From Aerophototrophica crusticola (GTDB lineage Bacteria > Pseudomonadota > Alphaproteobacteria > Azospirillales > Azospirillaceae), in the NCBI GenBank assembly GCA_001939945.1, contig MOEB01000023.1, positions 1-64,000 of the forward strand: 64,000 nt of DNA, in the 5' to 3' direction. The notes beneath the pieces were generated by a model. That model was not told the origin of the DNA and ran no database searches. It worked only from the letters and a program-made list of their open reading frames with translations. Position numbers and translations under genes: made by a program. Below, one piece after another: positions 40,404-49,087 of this stretch (position 1 is the first letter of the stretch; every line of letters starts with the position of its first letter).

Positions 40404-40736
40404 GGGCTCGGCGTGCCAAACCTATGCCCTTTTGGTGATCTTGGCCTGCCCGGACGGCCAGACCAAAGGAAATAGCACCCCTGCGATCCCATGCGTGCGA
40501 CGAATGGCGTCATACCCCTGTGGCGGCGGAACAGGCAGGAATCTCAAACGTTTTTGTTGCCGCACCCCGTGGCGGCGCGCCATGAATCACCGGGCCGTTG
40601 TCCGCCTTGCGGGCATTAGGCGTTGCAGATATGCGGTTTTGGGAGCATGATTTTCCCACCGACGCGGCTGGACATCTTTATGCCTTTTGGCGGGGGATGC
40701 TGGCCGCACGCGCGGGCCGCAGGGTAGGAGCCGGCT

Positions 40737-41474
40737 ATGCCGCCGTTCGATATGGGCCGTGTCCGTGACGTCAGCGCCCAGGCTGATGTCAACCCGTGCG
40801 GGGCCTGCCCGGTCCGGTCACTGACCGTCTGCGCCGCGCTGGAGGCGGAGGAGCTTCGCCGCTTGGCGGAGATCCTGCAGACCGTGCGGTTCGAGCCGGG
40901 CCACACCCTGTTCGGGGAAGGCGACAAGGCCGACACCCTGTACAACGTCACCGCCGGCACCATGAAGCTGTACAAGCTGCTGCCGGACGGGCGTCGCCAG
41001 ATCACCGGCTTCCTGCTGCCCGGCGACTTCCTGGGCCTTTCGGTGAACGAGACCTACGCCTATTCGGCGGAGGCGGTGACGCCGGTAACCCTGTGCCGCT
41101 TCCCCCGCCGCCGGATGGAAGCGCTGCTGGACGAGTTCCCGAAGATGCAGCGGCGCCTGTTCTCCATGGCGTCGAACGAGCTGGCAGCCGCCCAGGACCA
41201 GATGCTGCTGCTGGGCCGCAAGACGGCGAAGGAGAAGATCTGCTCCTTCCTGCTGATGCTCAGCCAGCGCGCCCAGCGCCGCGGCCACAAGGAAAACCCG
41301 GTCCACGTGCCCATGAGCCGGGCCGACATCGCGGACTACCTCGGCCTGACCACCGAGACGGTGAGCCGGACCTTCACCCAGCTGAAGACCAGCCGCGTGA
41401 TCGCCCTGCTGGAAGGCAACAAGGTCCAGATCCACGACATGGACCAGCTCTACGACTTGGCCGAGGGGTCGTGA
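40737..41474 (+). CDS. fnr: FNR-type oxygen-sensing transcriptional regulator
   Basis: This 245-residue Crp/Fnr protein should hold an oxygen-labile [4Fe-4S] cluster: Cys21, Cys24, Cys32 (C-x2-C-x7-C) and Cys120 are in the positions expected for FNR/FnrL. The cyclic-nucleotide-like barrel (GDKADTLYNVTAGTMKLYKLL) is followed by a dimer helix and a helix-turn-helix whose recognition helix TTETVSRTFTQLK has the E-x-x-S-R pattern that reads TTGAT half-sites. Location beside the photosynthesis cluster fits control of bch or puc genes at low oxygen. An ATG at 40752 is an alternative start. Confidence 0.9.
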   Translation: MPPFDMGRVRDVSAQADVNPCGACPVRSLTVCAALEAEELRRLAEILQTVRFEPGHTLFGEGDKADTLYNVTAGTMKLYKLLPDGRRQITGFLLPGDFLGLSVNETYAYSAEAVTPVTLCRFPRRRMEALLDEFPKMQRRLFSMASNELAAAQDQMLLLGRKTAKEKICSFLLMLSQRAQRRGHKENPVHVPMSRADIADYLGLTTETVSRTFTQLKTSRVIALLEGNKVQIHDMDQLYDLAEGS

Positions 41475-41520
41475 GGGCTTCCCGGTTCCGGGTTGCCATC
41501 CAACCCTGACGTGGGCAGAC

Positions 41521-41736
41521 ATTTTACACGGACGACACGGACCCCGCTTCGCGGGGACACGGACAAGCACGGACGGGGTGCGGCCTTCACTGGTTGTGTG
41601 CTTCCCCGGCGGGCCTGCCAAAGATGATTGCGCCGAAGGCGCGGTAAAGCCAAAAAGGCGCGAGCGCCCGTGACAGGCCATCGTCCGTGCCTGTCCGTGT
41701 CGCCGACGAAGTCGGCGTCCGTGTCGTCCGTGTCAA
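41521..41736. repeat. Long inverted repeat with CACGGAC arms and paired small hairpins
   Basis: The left arm (41521-41578) and right arm (41682-41736) are inverted repeats of GACACGGAC units. At matching places each arm carries a small extra hairpin: CCCCGCTTCGCGGGG on the left and CGCCGACGAAGTCGGCG on the right, different stems but the same CTTCG-type apex. The centre holds GATGATTGCGCCGAAGGCGC and GGTAAAG. It begins 47 bases after the fnr stop; the remaining bases to thrS hold nothing else I can name. Confidence 0.87.
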
Positions 41737-41875
41737 ACCGCACCGACGCCCGGCCGATGCATCCGCCACCCCCCATGCCCAAACCGCCCATCTCCCGCGC
41801 TTGCCCGCGCGCTTGACAGGGGGCATGCCGGTTCCCAAAGTCGCCGCCTGTTCCTGAAGCACCAAGAGGATCGCC

Positions 41876-43867
41876 ATGTCTTCGGCCGAACTGCCCGTCG
41901 CCGATGCCGCCCAGGTCGCCATCACGTTGCCCGACGGCAGCGTGCGGACCTATGCGCGCGGCACCACCGGGGCGGAGGTCGCGGCCAGCATCGCCAAGTC
42001 CCTGGCCAAGGCCGCCCTGGCGGTGAAGGTGGACGGCGCGGTCCGTGACCTGGCCCTGCCCATCGAGCGGGACGCTAGCCTGGAGATCGTGACGGACAAG
42101 AGCCCGGACAGCCTGGAGCTGATCCGCCACGACGCCGCCCACGTGATGGCCGAGGCGGTGCAGAGCCTGTACCCCGGCACGCAGGTCACCATCGGCCCGG
42201 CCATCGCCAACGGCTTCTACTACGACTTCGCCCGGGACGAGCCCTTCACGCCCGACGATCTGGTGAAGATCGAGGCGAAGATGCATGAGATCGTCAACGC
42301 CAACGCCCCCTTCACGCGGGAGGTGTGGGACCGGGACGAGGCGATCCGGCACTTCCTGTCCATCGGGGAGAAGTACAAGGCGGAGATCATCCGCGACCTG
42401 CCGGGGACGGAGACGATCACCATCTACCGCCAGGGGCAATGGTACGACCTTTGCCGCGGCCCGCACCTGCCCAGCACGGGCCGGGTCGGCCACGCCTTCA
42501 AGCTGATGAAGGTGGCGGGGGCCTATTGGCGCGGCGACCACCGCAACCCCATGCTCCAGCGCATCTACGGCACCGCCTGGCGGACGGAGAAGGAGCTGGC
42601 CGAGTACCTGCACCAGCTTGAGGAGGCGGAAAAGCGCGACCACCGCCGGCTGGGCAAGGAGATGGACCTGTTCCATGTGCAGGAGGAGGCGGCCGGCAGC
42701 GTCTTCTGGCACCCCAAGGGCTGGACCCTGTACCGCACGCTGGAACGCTACATCCGCGCCAAGCTGGACCATGCCGGCTATGTGGAGGTGCGGACGCCGC
42801 AGCTCTATGACAGCAGCCTGTTCAAGGCTTCCGGCCACTGGGACATGTATGGCGACAACATGTTCAAGATCCGGGAGAGCGTGGCGGAGGACGGGACGGA
42901 GAAGCTGCTGGGCGTGAAGCCCATGAACTGCCCCGCCCACGTCCAGATCTTCCGCCAGGGGCTGAAGAGCTACCGCGACCTGCCCATCCGCATGGCGGAA
43001 TTCGGCAACTGCCACCGCAACGAGCCGTCGGGCGCGCTGCACGGCATCCTGCGGGTGCGCAACTTCACCCAGGACGACGCCCACATCTTCTGCACCGAGG
43101 AGCAGGTGCCGGATGAGGCGGCGCAGTACTTCAAGCTGCAGCTCGGCGTCTACAAGGACCTCGGCTTCGACCGCATCGCCGTGAAGCTGGCCCTGCGGCC
43201 GGACGTGCGCGCCGGGTCGGACGAGGTCTGGGACAAGGCGGAGGAGGGGCTGCGCCAGGCCCTGCGCGCCAACGGGCTGGAGTTCGAGGAGCTGCCGGGC
43301 GAAGGCGCCTTCTATGGCCCGAAGGTGGAGTTCCACCTGACCGACGCCATCGGCCGGTCCTGGCAGTGCGGCACCCTGCAGCTGGACTTCGTGCTGCCGG
43401 AGCGGCTGGACGCCAGCTATATCGGCCAGGACGGCGCCCGCCACCGGCCGGTGATGCTGCACCGGGCCATCCTGGGCAGTTTCGAGCGCTTCATCGGCAT
43501 GATGATCGAGCACTATGCCGGCAAGTTCCCCCTGTGGCTGGCCCCGGTCCAGGCCGTGGTGGCCACCATCGTCAGCGACGCCGACCCCTGGGCGGCGGAG
43601 GTGGCGGCGGCCTGCCGCAAGGCGGGCCTGCGGGTGGAGGCCGACACGCGGAATGAGAAGATCAACCTGAAAGTGCGTGAGCACAGCCTGTCCAAGGTGC
43701 CGGTCATGCTGGTGGTCGGGGGGCGCGAGGCGGAAAACCGCACCGTCGCCATACGCCGACTGGGCAGCCAGCAACAGGAAGTGCTTGCCCTTGACGCCGC
43801 CATCGCTAATCTTATTGCGGAGGCGCGGCCCCCCGCGGGTGGCGATTCCATCGATTCAGCGTTCTAA
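41876..43867 (+). CDS. thrS: Threonyl-tRNA synthetase
   Basis: This 663-residue class II synthetase charges tRNA-Thr. The TGS domain ([21 protein letters not shown]) is followed by the editing domain ([13 protein letters not shown] with the HxxxH-type site, and GFYYDF), the catalytic core with motif 2 [18 protein letters not shown], the zinc Cys in KPMNCPAH, motif 3 [20 protein letters not shown] and the anticodon-binding domain. It is followed by infC, 108 bases downstream, the usual alphaproteobacterial pairing. Confidence 0.97.
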   Translation: MSSAELPVADAAQVAITLPDGSVRTYARGTTGAEVAASIAKSLAKAALAVKVDGAVRDLALPIERDASLEIVTDKSPDSLELIRHDAAHVMAEAVQSLYPGTQVTIGPAIANGFYYDFARDEPFTPDDLVKIEAKMHEIVNANAPFTREVWDRDEAIRHFLSIGEKYKAEIIRDLPGTETITIYRQGQWYDLCRGPHLPSTGRVGHAFKLMKVAGAYWRGDHRNPMLQRIYGTAWRTEKELAEYLHQLEEAEKRDHRRLGKEMDLFHVQEEAAGSVFWHPKGWTLYRTLERYIRAKLDHAGYVEVRTPQLYDSSLFKASGHWDMYGDNMFKIRESVAEDGTEKLLGVKPMNCPAHVQIFRQGLKSYRDLPIRMAEFGNCHRNEPSGALHGILRVRNFTQDDAHIFCTEEQVPDEAAQYFKLQLGVYKDLGFDRIAVKLALRPDVRAGSDEVWDKAEEGLRQALRANGLEFEELPGEGAFYGPKVEFHLTDAIGRSWQCGTLQLDFVLPERLDASYIGQDGARHRPVMLHRAILGSFERFIGMMIEHYAGKFPLWLAPVQAVVATIVSDADPWAAEVAAACRKAGLRVEADTRNEKINLKVREHSLSKVPVMLVVGGREAENRTVAIRRLGSQQQEVLALDAAIANLIAEARPPAGGDSIDSAF

Positions 43868-43962
43868 GTCCAACGATAACGTCACCAAGCCAGGTCGTCA
43901 CAGACGGGCACGCCGCCGCCCCGGCCGGACCAGGGGTCCCGCGGCGGCTGCCCCATAGTCAC

Positions 43963-43970
43963 AGGAGAAG
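43963..43970 (+). promoter_or_regulatory. Ribosome binding site fixing the infC start
   Basis: AGGAGAAG lies 5 bases before an ATA codon at 43976, with the AGGAG core 8 bases away. No ATG, GTG or TTG start is suitably placed, which supports ATA as the initiator. Confidence 0.75.
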
Positions 43971-43975
43971 GTTCC

Positions 43976-44515
43976 ATAGCCAGGCCGACCCCACAGGACC
44001 GCGAACCGCAACGCGACGGTCCCCGCATCAACCGTGAGATCAATGTCCGCTCCGTCCGCCTCGTCGATGCCAATGGCGAGATGGTCGGGGTGGTGAGCCT
44101 GCGTGACGCGCTTTACGCGGCAGAGGAAGCCGGCCTCGACCTGGTCGAGGTGTCGCCCAACGCCGACCCGCCCGTCTGCAAAATCCTCGACTATGGCAAG
44201 TACAAGTACGAGGCGCAGAAAAAGGCCAACGAGGCGCGCAAGAAGCAGAAGGTCATCGAGGTCAAGGAGATAAAACTCCGGCCCAACATCGACGATCACG
44301 ATTATGAGATCAAGATGAGGGCCATGCGCAAGTTCCTGGAGGAGGGCGACAAGGTCAAGGTGACCATGCGCTTCCGCGGCCGTGAGATGGCCCACCAGGA
44401 CATCGGCATGAACGTGCTGGTGAAGGTGCGCGACCAGCTCGAGGACCTGGGCAAGGTGGAGCAGATGCCCCGCCTGGAAGGCAAGCAGATGATCATGGTG
44501 CTGGCGCCCAAGTGA
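43976..44515 (+). CDS. infC: Translation initiation factor IF-3 (non-canonical ATA start)
   Basis: This 179-residue factor prevents premature 50S joining and polices start codons. From the ATA the sequence reads [19 protein letters not shown], then [21 protein letters not shown], the complete IF-3 N-domain; starting at the first ATG (44081) would remove 35 conserved residues. The C-domain includes [15 protein letters not shown] and [19 protein letters not shown]-3 genes classically use rare starts (ATT in E. coli) that let IF-3 repress its own translation. rpmI and rplT do not follow; a terminator does. Confidence 0.93.
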   Translation: MARPTPQDREPQRDGPRINREINVRSVRLVDANGEMVGVVSLRDALYAAEEAGLDLVEVSPNADPPVCKILDYGKYKYEAQKKANEARKKQKVIEVKEIKLRPNIDDHDYEIKMRAMRKFLEEGDKVKVTMRFRGREMAHQDIGMNVLVKVRDQLEDLGKVEQMPRLEGKQMIMVLAPK

Positions 44516-44545
44516 CCGCCGGCCCTGATCGCTGATACCCCACGA

Positions 44546-44582
44546 CCCCCGCCCGGCCCCGCCGCGGCGGGGGTTCGTGTTT
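44546..44582 (+). terminator. Terminator after infC
   Basis: CCCCCGCC pairs with GGCGGGGG around a GC-rich loop and is followed by TTCGTGTTT. It lies about 30 bases after the infC stop, separating infC from the repeat-rich region. Confidence 0.65.
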
Positions 44583-44601
44583 CAGGCGTCTTGCAAGCCA
44601 A

Positions 44602-45133
44602 CGGATGTCAGCCCGGGCTTGACCCGGGCACTTCGGGAAAGCGGGCATGCCAAGGGGCGGCAGGGGGCCTCCCCTTGGGTGCTGGTGCTGTGGCCAGCGG
44701 GTCTATTGAACGCAGAGGACACGGATGGCCGCAGAGGACGCAGAGAGGTCTGGACTTACTGGAACAGTGATGACGGTGATGGCCAGGGATGACGGTGATG
44801 GGATGGGCCTGGGGTGAGGTTTGGGCCTGAATTGGCGGTTGGTTTTGTTGGCGCCTTTGGCGCCGGTAAAGTGGGGGGGCGTTGGGCCCAACGGCGCCGC
44901 TGCGCCAACCCCTCCGTGTCCTCTGCGGCCATCTGCGTCCTCTGCGTTCCCAAATCAAAGCTGGCCACAGGCGCGGAGGAGCGGGGGTGGGGATGCATCA
45001 CTGTCATCCCTGGCCATCATTGTCATCACTGTTCCGGTAAGTGACCCTCGGTGCAGGGGGCCGGCGGGTGGGCTTTCGGTGATTGGCACGACGCGATCCC
45101 GAGGGCCCCGGGTCAAGCCCGGGGTGACGTCCG
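44602..45133. repeat. Compound inverted-repeat structure
   Basis: There are three pairs of inverted repeats. The outer pair (44602-44637 and 45098-45133) is 36 bases with the core CCCGGGCTTGACCCGGG. Pair A (44707-44748 and 44910-44949) is made of GCAGAGGAC and CACGGATGGCC units. Pair B (44754-44803 and 44996-45044) is made of CAGTGATGACGGTGATGG and CCAGGGATGAC units. A and B are interlocked (A-B-A'-B'), not nested. The centre has GCGCCTTTGGCGCCGGTAAAG. No coding frame is convincing across 44516-45203. Confidence 0.82.
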
Positions 45134-45203
45134 GTGCCCTGCATTCACGGGGCCGCGCGCCAGGGCCCTTGCCCCGCGGGGCGGGAGGGCTTACCTGAGG
45201 GGC

Positions 45204-45617
45204 ATGGTCAACCGCCTGCTCTCCCGTGTGCTGAGTCTGCTGGTCGCCCTGGCCCTGTTGGCCGGGACGGCGGTGCCGGCCGTTGCCGCGGGCCCGGTTG
45301 GTGGGCAGCACCACGCGGCCATAGCCACCCACGGCCACGGCAATGGCCATGCCTCGGCGGGGCATGACCACCACCAGGATATGGCCGTCATGGACGCCGC
45401 CCTGGGCTGCCCCCATTCCCCGGACGATGCGGACCATCCCGGCATGGCCGCGGACTGCCTGAAGGCCTGCCTGGGCATCACCCTGCTGTCCCAGGTGGAC
45501 CCGCTGCGCCTGCCGCCCCGCTGGCCGGCGGATTTCTTCCCGCCCCTGTCCGACGGGCTGTCCGGGTTGAAGCCGGAACCGGCGCTGGAGCCGCCAAGAC
45601 CCGCCCTCGCCGCCTGA
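45204..45617 (+). CDS. Exported His/Cys-containing small protein
   Basis: This 137-residue protein has a clear signal peptide (SRVLSLLVALALLAGTAVPAVAAG), a His-rich stretch (HHAAIATHGHGNGHASAGHD), then a region with LGCPHSP and DCLKACLGITLL, and a Pro-rich C-terminus. The His and three Cys residues suggest metal binding in the periplasm. It is 49 bases upstream of the DUF305 gene, which is likewise His-rich, so the pair probably handles copper or a similar metal. The ATG at 45204 follows CTGAGGGG. Family not identified. Confidence 0.7.
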   Translation: MVNRLLSRVLSLLVALALLAGTAVPAVAAGPVGGQHHAAIATHGHGNGHASAGHDHHQDMAVMDAALGCPHSPDDADHPGMAADCLKACLGITLLSQVDPLRLPPRWPADFFPPLSDGLSGLKPEPALEPPRPALAA

Positions 45618-45666
45618 ATCCCCGGCCTTCGCGCCGGGACCGGACATCCTGCGAGGGGACATACCC

Positions 45667-46764
45667 ATGAAGCCGACCCTTTTCGCGCTGGCCGCCCTGC
45701 TGGCCGCGCCCGCCCTGCTTGCCGATACCGCCGCCGCCCGGGCACGGGACGGCCACGACGCCCATGCCGGGCACGCCCCGGCCCCCGCTGCCGCCAAGGC
45801 CCCCATTCCCTATGCCGCCGAGTGGGCGGAGGGAATGGACGCCATGCACCGGGAGATGGACATCCGCCTGTCCGGCGACGCCGACCTGGATTTCCTGCTG
45901 GGCATGATGCCCCACCACCAGGGCGCCATCGCCATGGCCGAACTGGCCCTGAAACATGCCAAGGACCCGCTGGTCCTGACCCTGGCCCGGTCCATCCTGT
46001 GGGACCAGACCAAGGAGATCGAGGACATGGAGACCCTGGTGGTCCGCCGCCAGCTCGGCGCCTGGCCCGCCGTGGCGGAGGCCGCCCGCAAGCCCGCCCC
46101 CACGGGCGGGCACGGGACGCACGGGGCCGGCATGCACCATGCCGGCCACCCGGGCGCCGACGCCAACTCCGGCGACCACCACGCCATGCACCATGGCTCA
46201 GACACCGACCACGCCAAGCACCACGCCGCCCACCACGGCAGTGACGCCGACCATGCCAAGCACCACGCGGCACACCACGGCAGTGACGCCGGCCATGCCA
46301 AGCACCACGCCGCCCACCACGGCTCCGACACCGACCATGCCAAGCACCACGCGGCGCAGCACGGTTCCGGCGGCGGCCATGCCATGCAGCATGGCGGCGC
46401 GGGGAAGGGCGAAGGGCATGGGGGCCACCATGCCCAGCCCCAGGGTGGCCATGCCGGCCACGCGGGCCATGCCGGCGGCCCCATGATGGCGCCCGCGGCG
46501 GACGGTCCGGCCTACAAGGCGGAATGGGACAAGGCCATGGCACAGATGCACGGCGCCATGGACATCACCCTGACCGGCAACCCGGACGTGGATTTCCTGC
46601 GCGGCATGATCCCCCACCACCAGGGCGCCCTGGACATGGCGGACGTGGCCCTGGCCTATGGCGACGACCCCTTCGTCCAGGACATGGCGCGCGAAGTCAT
46701 CATCGCCCAGACCTGGGAAATCGACCACATGCGCAAGCTGCTGAAGCGGCTGGGTGACCAGTAG
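45667..46764 (+). CDS. Exported tandem DUF305 protein with His-rich repeat linker
   Basis: This 365-residue protein has a signal peptide (residues 1-24) and two DUF305 domains (about 49-135 and 276-362), each with the MMPHHQGAIAMAEL / MIPHHQGALDMADV signature and a later W-x-x-E/EIDHMRKL helix. Between them, residues 175-230 are four exact-length 14-residue repeats HHGSDTDHAKHHAA and a degenerate fifth, then more His/Gly. DUF305 proteins are associated with copper handling. The ATG has a GAGGGG ribosome site. Confidence 0.88.
   Translation: MKPTLFALAALLAAPALLADTAAARARDGHDAHAGHAPAPAAAKAPIPYAAEWAEGMDAMHREMDIRLSGDADLDFLLGMMPHHQGAIAMAELALKHAKDPLVLTLARSILWDQTKEIEDMETLVVRRQLGAWPAVAEAARKPAPTGGHGTHGAGMHHAGHPGADANSGDHHAMHHGSDTDHAKHHAAHHGSDADHAKHHAAHHGSDAGHAKHHAAHHGSDTDHAKHHAAQHGSGGGHAMQHGGAGKGEGHGGHHAQPQGGHAGHAGHAGGPMMAPAADGPAYKAEWDKAMAQMHGAMDITLTGNPDVDFLRGMIPHHQGALDMADVALAYGDDPFVQDMAREVIIAQTWEIDHMRKLLKRLGDQ
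46189..46356 (+). repeat. Four 42-bp tandem coding repeats in the DUF305 gene
   Basis: Four in-frame 42-base units encode HHGSDxxHAKHHAA. Variation is confined to the two residues after Asp and to silent positions, so copy number could change by slippage or recombination. Confidence 0.9.
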
Positions 46765-46790
46765 GGCAAGGCTGCCGGTTCTGCTATCCT

Positions 46791-46814
46791 CCTCCCCCGC
46801 AAGGACGGGGGAGG
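46791..46814 (+). terminator. Hairpin overlapping the next gene's ribosome site
   Basis: CCTCCCCCG and CGGGGGAGG form a perfect 9-bp stem with a 6-base loop, 26 bases after the DUF305 stop. The 3' strand contains the GGGAGG ribosome site of the PH-domain gene starting at 46820, so the hairpin could terminate transcription or hide that site. Confidence 0.45.
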
Positions 46815-46819
46815 GACGG

Positions 46820-47413
46820 ATGGCGGATGGTGGGTCGAAGCCGGTGCAGGATCTGGACCTGATGGTGGTGGCGCGCTTCGACCCGAAGGTGCGCCTCTAC
46901 CTGTTCCTGAAGGCCCTGGGACTGCTGGCCGTCACTGGCGTGGGCCTGGTGCTGCTGCCATTTTCCGCTTGGGTGGCCTGGTGGTGGTCCGGGCATTTCT
47001 ATGACACGCTGCGCTGTGCCCTGACCCGGCGGCGCCTGCGCTTCAGCTATGGCATCGTGTTCCAGCGGGAACGCACCATCCCGCTGGACAAGATCCAGGA
47101 CCTGTCCCTGATCAAGGGCCCGCTGCTGACCAAGCTGGGCCTCTGCACCCTGCGGGTGGAGACGGCGGGCGGGGGCGGCAGCGACGGCAGCGGGTCCGTG
47201 GACCTGATCGGCATCGTGGATGCCAAGGCCTTCCAGGAGCTGGTGCTGGCCCAGCGGGACAAGGAACTGGCCGCGGCGGAGGCCGCCCAGGCACCGCCAC
47301 CCACCCCCGCTGCCACCGCCACGGAGACGGAGGCGGTGCTGCGTGACATCCGTGACATCCTGGGCCGCATCGAACAGCATCTGGACTCACGGTCCCCACT
47401 GACCCCTTCTTAA
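46820..47413 (+). CDS. PH-domain (YdbS/DUF304-like) membrane protein
   Basis: This 197-residue protein has two membrane segments (about 32-62) followed by a bacterial PH domain: RRRLRFSYGIVFQRERTIPLDKIQDLSLIKGPLLTKLGL is typical of the DUF304/bPH2 family. A C-terminal helical tail (EAVLRDIRDILGRIEQHLD) may form a coiled coil. The ATG at 46820 follows GGGAGGGACGG. Function is unknown. Confidence 0.75.
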   Translation: MADGGSKPVQDLDLMVVARFDPKVRLYLFLKALGLLAVTGVGLVLLPFSAWVAWWWSGHFYDTLRCALTRRRLRFSYGIVFQRERTIPLDKIQDLSLIKGPLLTKLGLCTLRVETAGGGGSDGSGSVDLIGIVDAKAFQELVLAQRDKELAAAEAAQAPPPTPAATATETEAVLRDIRDILGRIEQHLDSRSPLTPS

Positions 47414-47461
47414 GGGGCCGGGGCTATCGACCGGCGTCCGCACGGGATCATCGGAGCAGGC

Positions 47462-49081
47462 ATGGCAGCCGGGCATTGGCTGGACGGGGCGGCTTTGTAC
47501 CAGGTCTACCCCCTGTCCTTCCGCGACGGGAACGGGGACGGCTGGGGCGACCTGGCCGGGGTGGCGGCGGGGCTGGACCACATCGCCGGGCTGGGGGTGG
47601 ACGGCATCTGGCTGTCGCCCTTCTATATCTCCCCCCTGGCCGACTTCGGCTATGACGTGGCCGACCACAAGGCGGTGGACCCGCGGCTGGGGGACCTGGC
47701 CGCCTTCGACCGGGTGGTGGACAAGGCGCACCGGCTGGGCCTGCGGGTGCTGCTGGACCTGGTCATCGGCCACACCAGCGACCGGCACCCCTGGTTCGTG
47801 GAAAGCCGCGCGGGCAAGGCCGGCGGCAAGGCCGACTGGTACGTCTGGGCCGACCCCAGGCCGGACGGCACCCCGCCCACCAACTGGCTGTCCGTCTTCG
47901 GCGGCTCCGCCTGGAGCTGGGAGCCGCGGCGGCGCCAATACTACCTGCACCATTTCCTGAAACAGCAGCCCAGCCTGAACCTGCGCGACCCCTGCGCCCT
48001 GGCGGCCATCTGCGACGTGGCCCGCTTCTGGCTGGAGCGGGGGGTGGACGGGTTCCGGGTGGACGCGGTGGATCACCTGATGCACGACCCGCTGCTGCGG
48101 GACAACCCGCCGGCGGACCCGCACCCCTTCGACTTCCCGGCCAAGCTGTTCGGCATGCAGGTCCATGCCCACGACATGGTGTTCGGCGACGTGCCCCCGG
48201 TGCTGGAGGCGCTGCGCCGGGTGGTGGACGATTACCCCGGCGCCGTCCTGCTGGGGGAGCTGTCCAGCCAACCCGGGGCGGGGGAGCGCATCGCCCTCTA
48301 CACCCGCCCCGGCCGCCTGCACACGGCCTATGCCCTGGATTTGCCCAAGCGGCCCTTCACGGCCCAGGCCCTGCGCGGCGCCCTGGTGGCCGCGGCTGAC
48401 CGGGGCGCCACCTGCTGGTCCTTCAGCAACCATGACGTGGCCCGCGCCGCCAGCCGCTGGTGCCCGGCGGGCGCGGACCCGGCGCAGGCCAGCGCCCTGC
48501 ATGCCCTGCTGCTGGCCTGCCTGCCCGGCACCGTCTGCGTCTACCAGGGGGAGGAGCTGGGCCTGACCCAGGCCGACCTGCCGTTCGAGGCGCTGCGCGA
48601 CCCGTTCGGCCTGGCATATTGGCCGGAGTTCCCGGGCCGCGACGGCAGCCGCACCCCCATTCCCTGGACCCCCGCCGTGCCCAATGGCGGCTTCTGCCCC
48701 GCCGAGTCGGTCCCCTGGCTGCCCCTGGCGGCGGACCATTTGTCCAAGGCCGTGGCGGTGCAGGATCGCCGCGGCGGCTCCCCCCTCGCCACTTGGCGGG
48801 CGGCCATCGCCCTGCGGCAGAAGACCGAGGCCCTGCGCAACGGCCTGCTGTCCTCGGTGGACGAGGACGGGCCCGTGCTGGCCTTCACCCGGGTGGGGGC
48901 GAAGGATCGGGTGGCCTGCGTCTTCAACCTGTCCGCCGAGCCCGCGACCTATGTGCTGGACGAGGCCGACGGATGGACCCCCATCCCCCTGCCCCGCCCG
49001 CCGGGCGGGGGTGAGGCGGCGCTGGCCATGGACGGCACGCTGACCCTGCCCCCGCTGGGGGCGTGGCTGGGGCGGCGGTGA
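47462..49081 (+). CDS. GH13 alpha-glucosidase
   Basis: This 539-residue glycoside hydrolase family 13 enzyme should act on short alpha-glucosides. Conserved region I is VLLDLVIGHTSDRHPWF, region II GFRVDAVDHL (nucleophile Asp201), region III LLGELS (acid/base Glu266), region IV SFSNHD (Asp325). The N-terminal ALYQVYPLSFRDGNGDGWGDLAGV and FYISPLADFGYDVADH match oligo-1,6-/alpha-glucosidases and trehalose-synthase relatives. No signal peptide, so it is cytoplasmic. A glucosyltransferase activity is possible. No sugar transporter adjoins it. Confidence 0.9.
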   Translation: MAAGHWLDGAALYQVYPLSFRDGNGDGWGDLAGVAAGLDHIAGLGVDGIWLSPFYISPLADFGYDVADHKAVDPRLGDLAAFDRVVDKAHRLGLRVLLDLVIGHTSDRHPWFVESRAGKAGGKADWYVWADPRPDGTPPTNWLSVFGGSAWSWEPRRRQYYLHHFLKQQPSLNLRDPCALAAICDVARFWLERGVDGFRVDAVDHLMHDPLLRDNPPADPHPFDFPAKLFGMQVHAHDMVFGDVPPVLEALRRVVDDYPGAVLLGELSSQPGAGERIALYTRPGRLHTAYALDLPKRPFTAQALRGALVAAADRGATCWSFSNHDVARAASRWCPAGADPAQASALHALLLACLPGTVCVYQGEELGLTQADLPFEALRDPFGLAYWPEFPGRDGSRTPIPWTPAVPNGGFCPAESVPWLPLAADHLSKAVAVQDRRGGSPLATWRAAIALRQKTEALRNGLLSSVDEDGPVLAFTRVGAKDRVACVFNLSAEPATYVLDEADGWTPIPLPRPPGGGEAALAMDGTLTLPPLGAWLGRR

Positions 49082-49087
49082 GGGCCC

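Noticed and set aside
41521-41736. Insertion sequence or transposase remnant
   Set aside because: No transposase-like peptide in any frame; the inverted arms are made of short tandem units, unlike IS terminal repeats.
44081-44515. infC starting at the ATG at 44081
   Set aside because: It would delete 35 conserved N-domain residues and has no ribosome site; the ATA at 43976 explains both.
44516-45203. tRNA or small structured RNA gene after infC
   Set aside because: No tRNA acceptor/T-loop pattern (GTTCGA) is present; the folding potential is explained by the repeat pairs.
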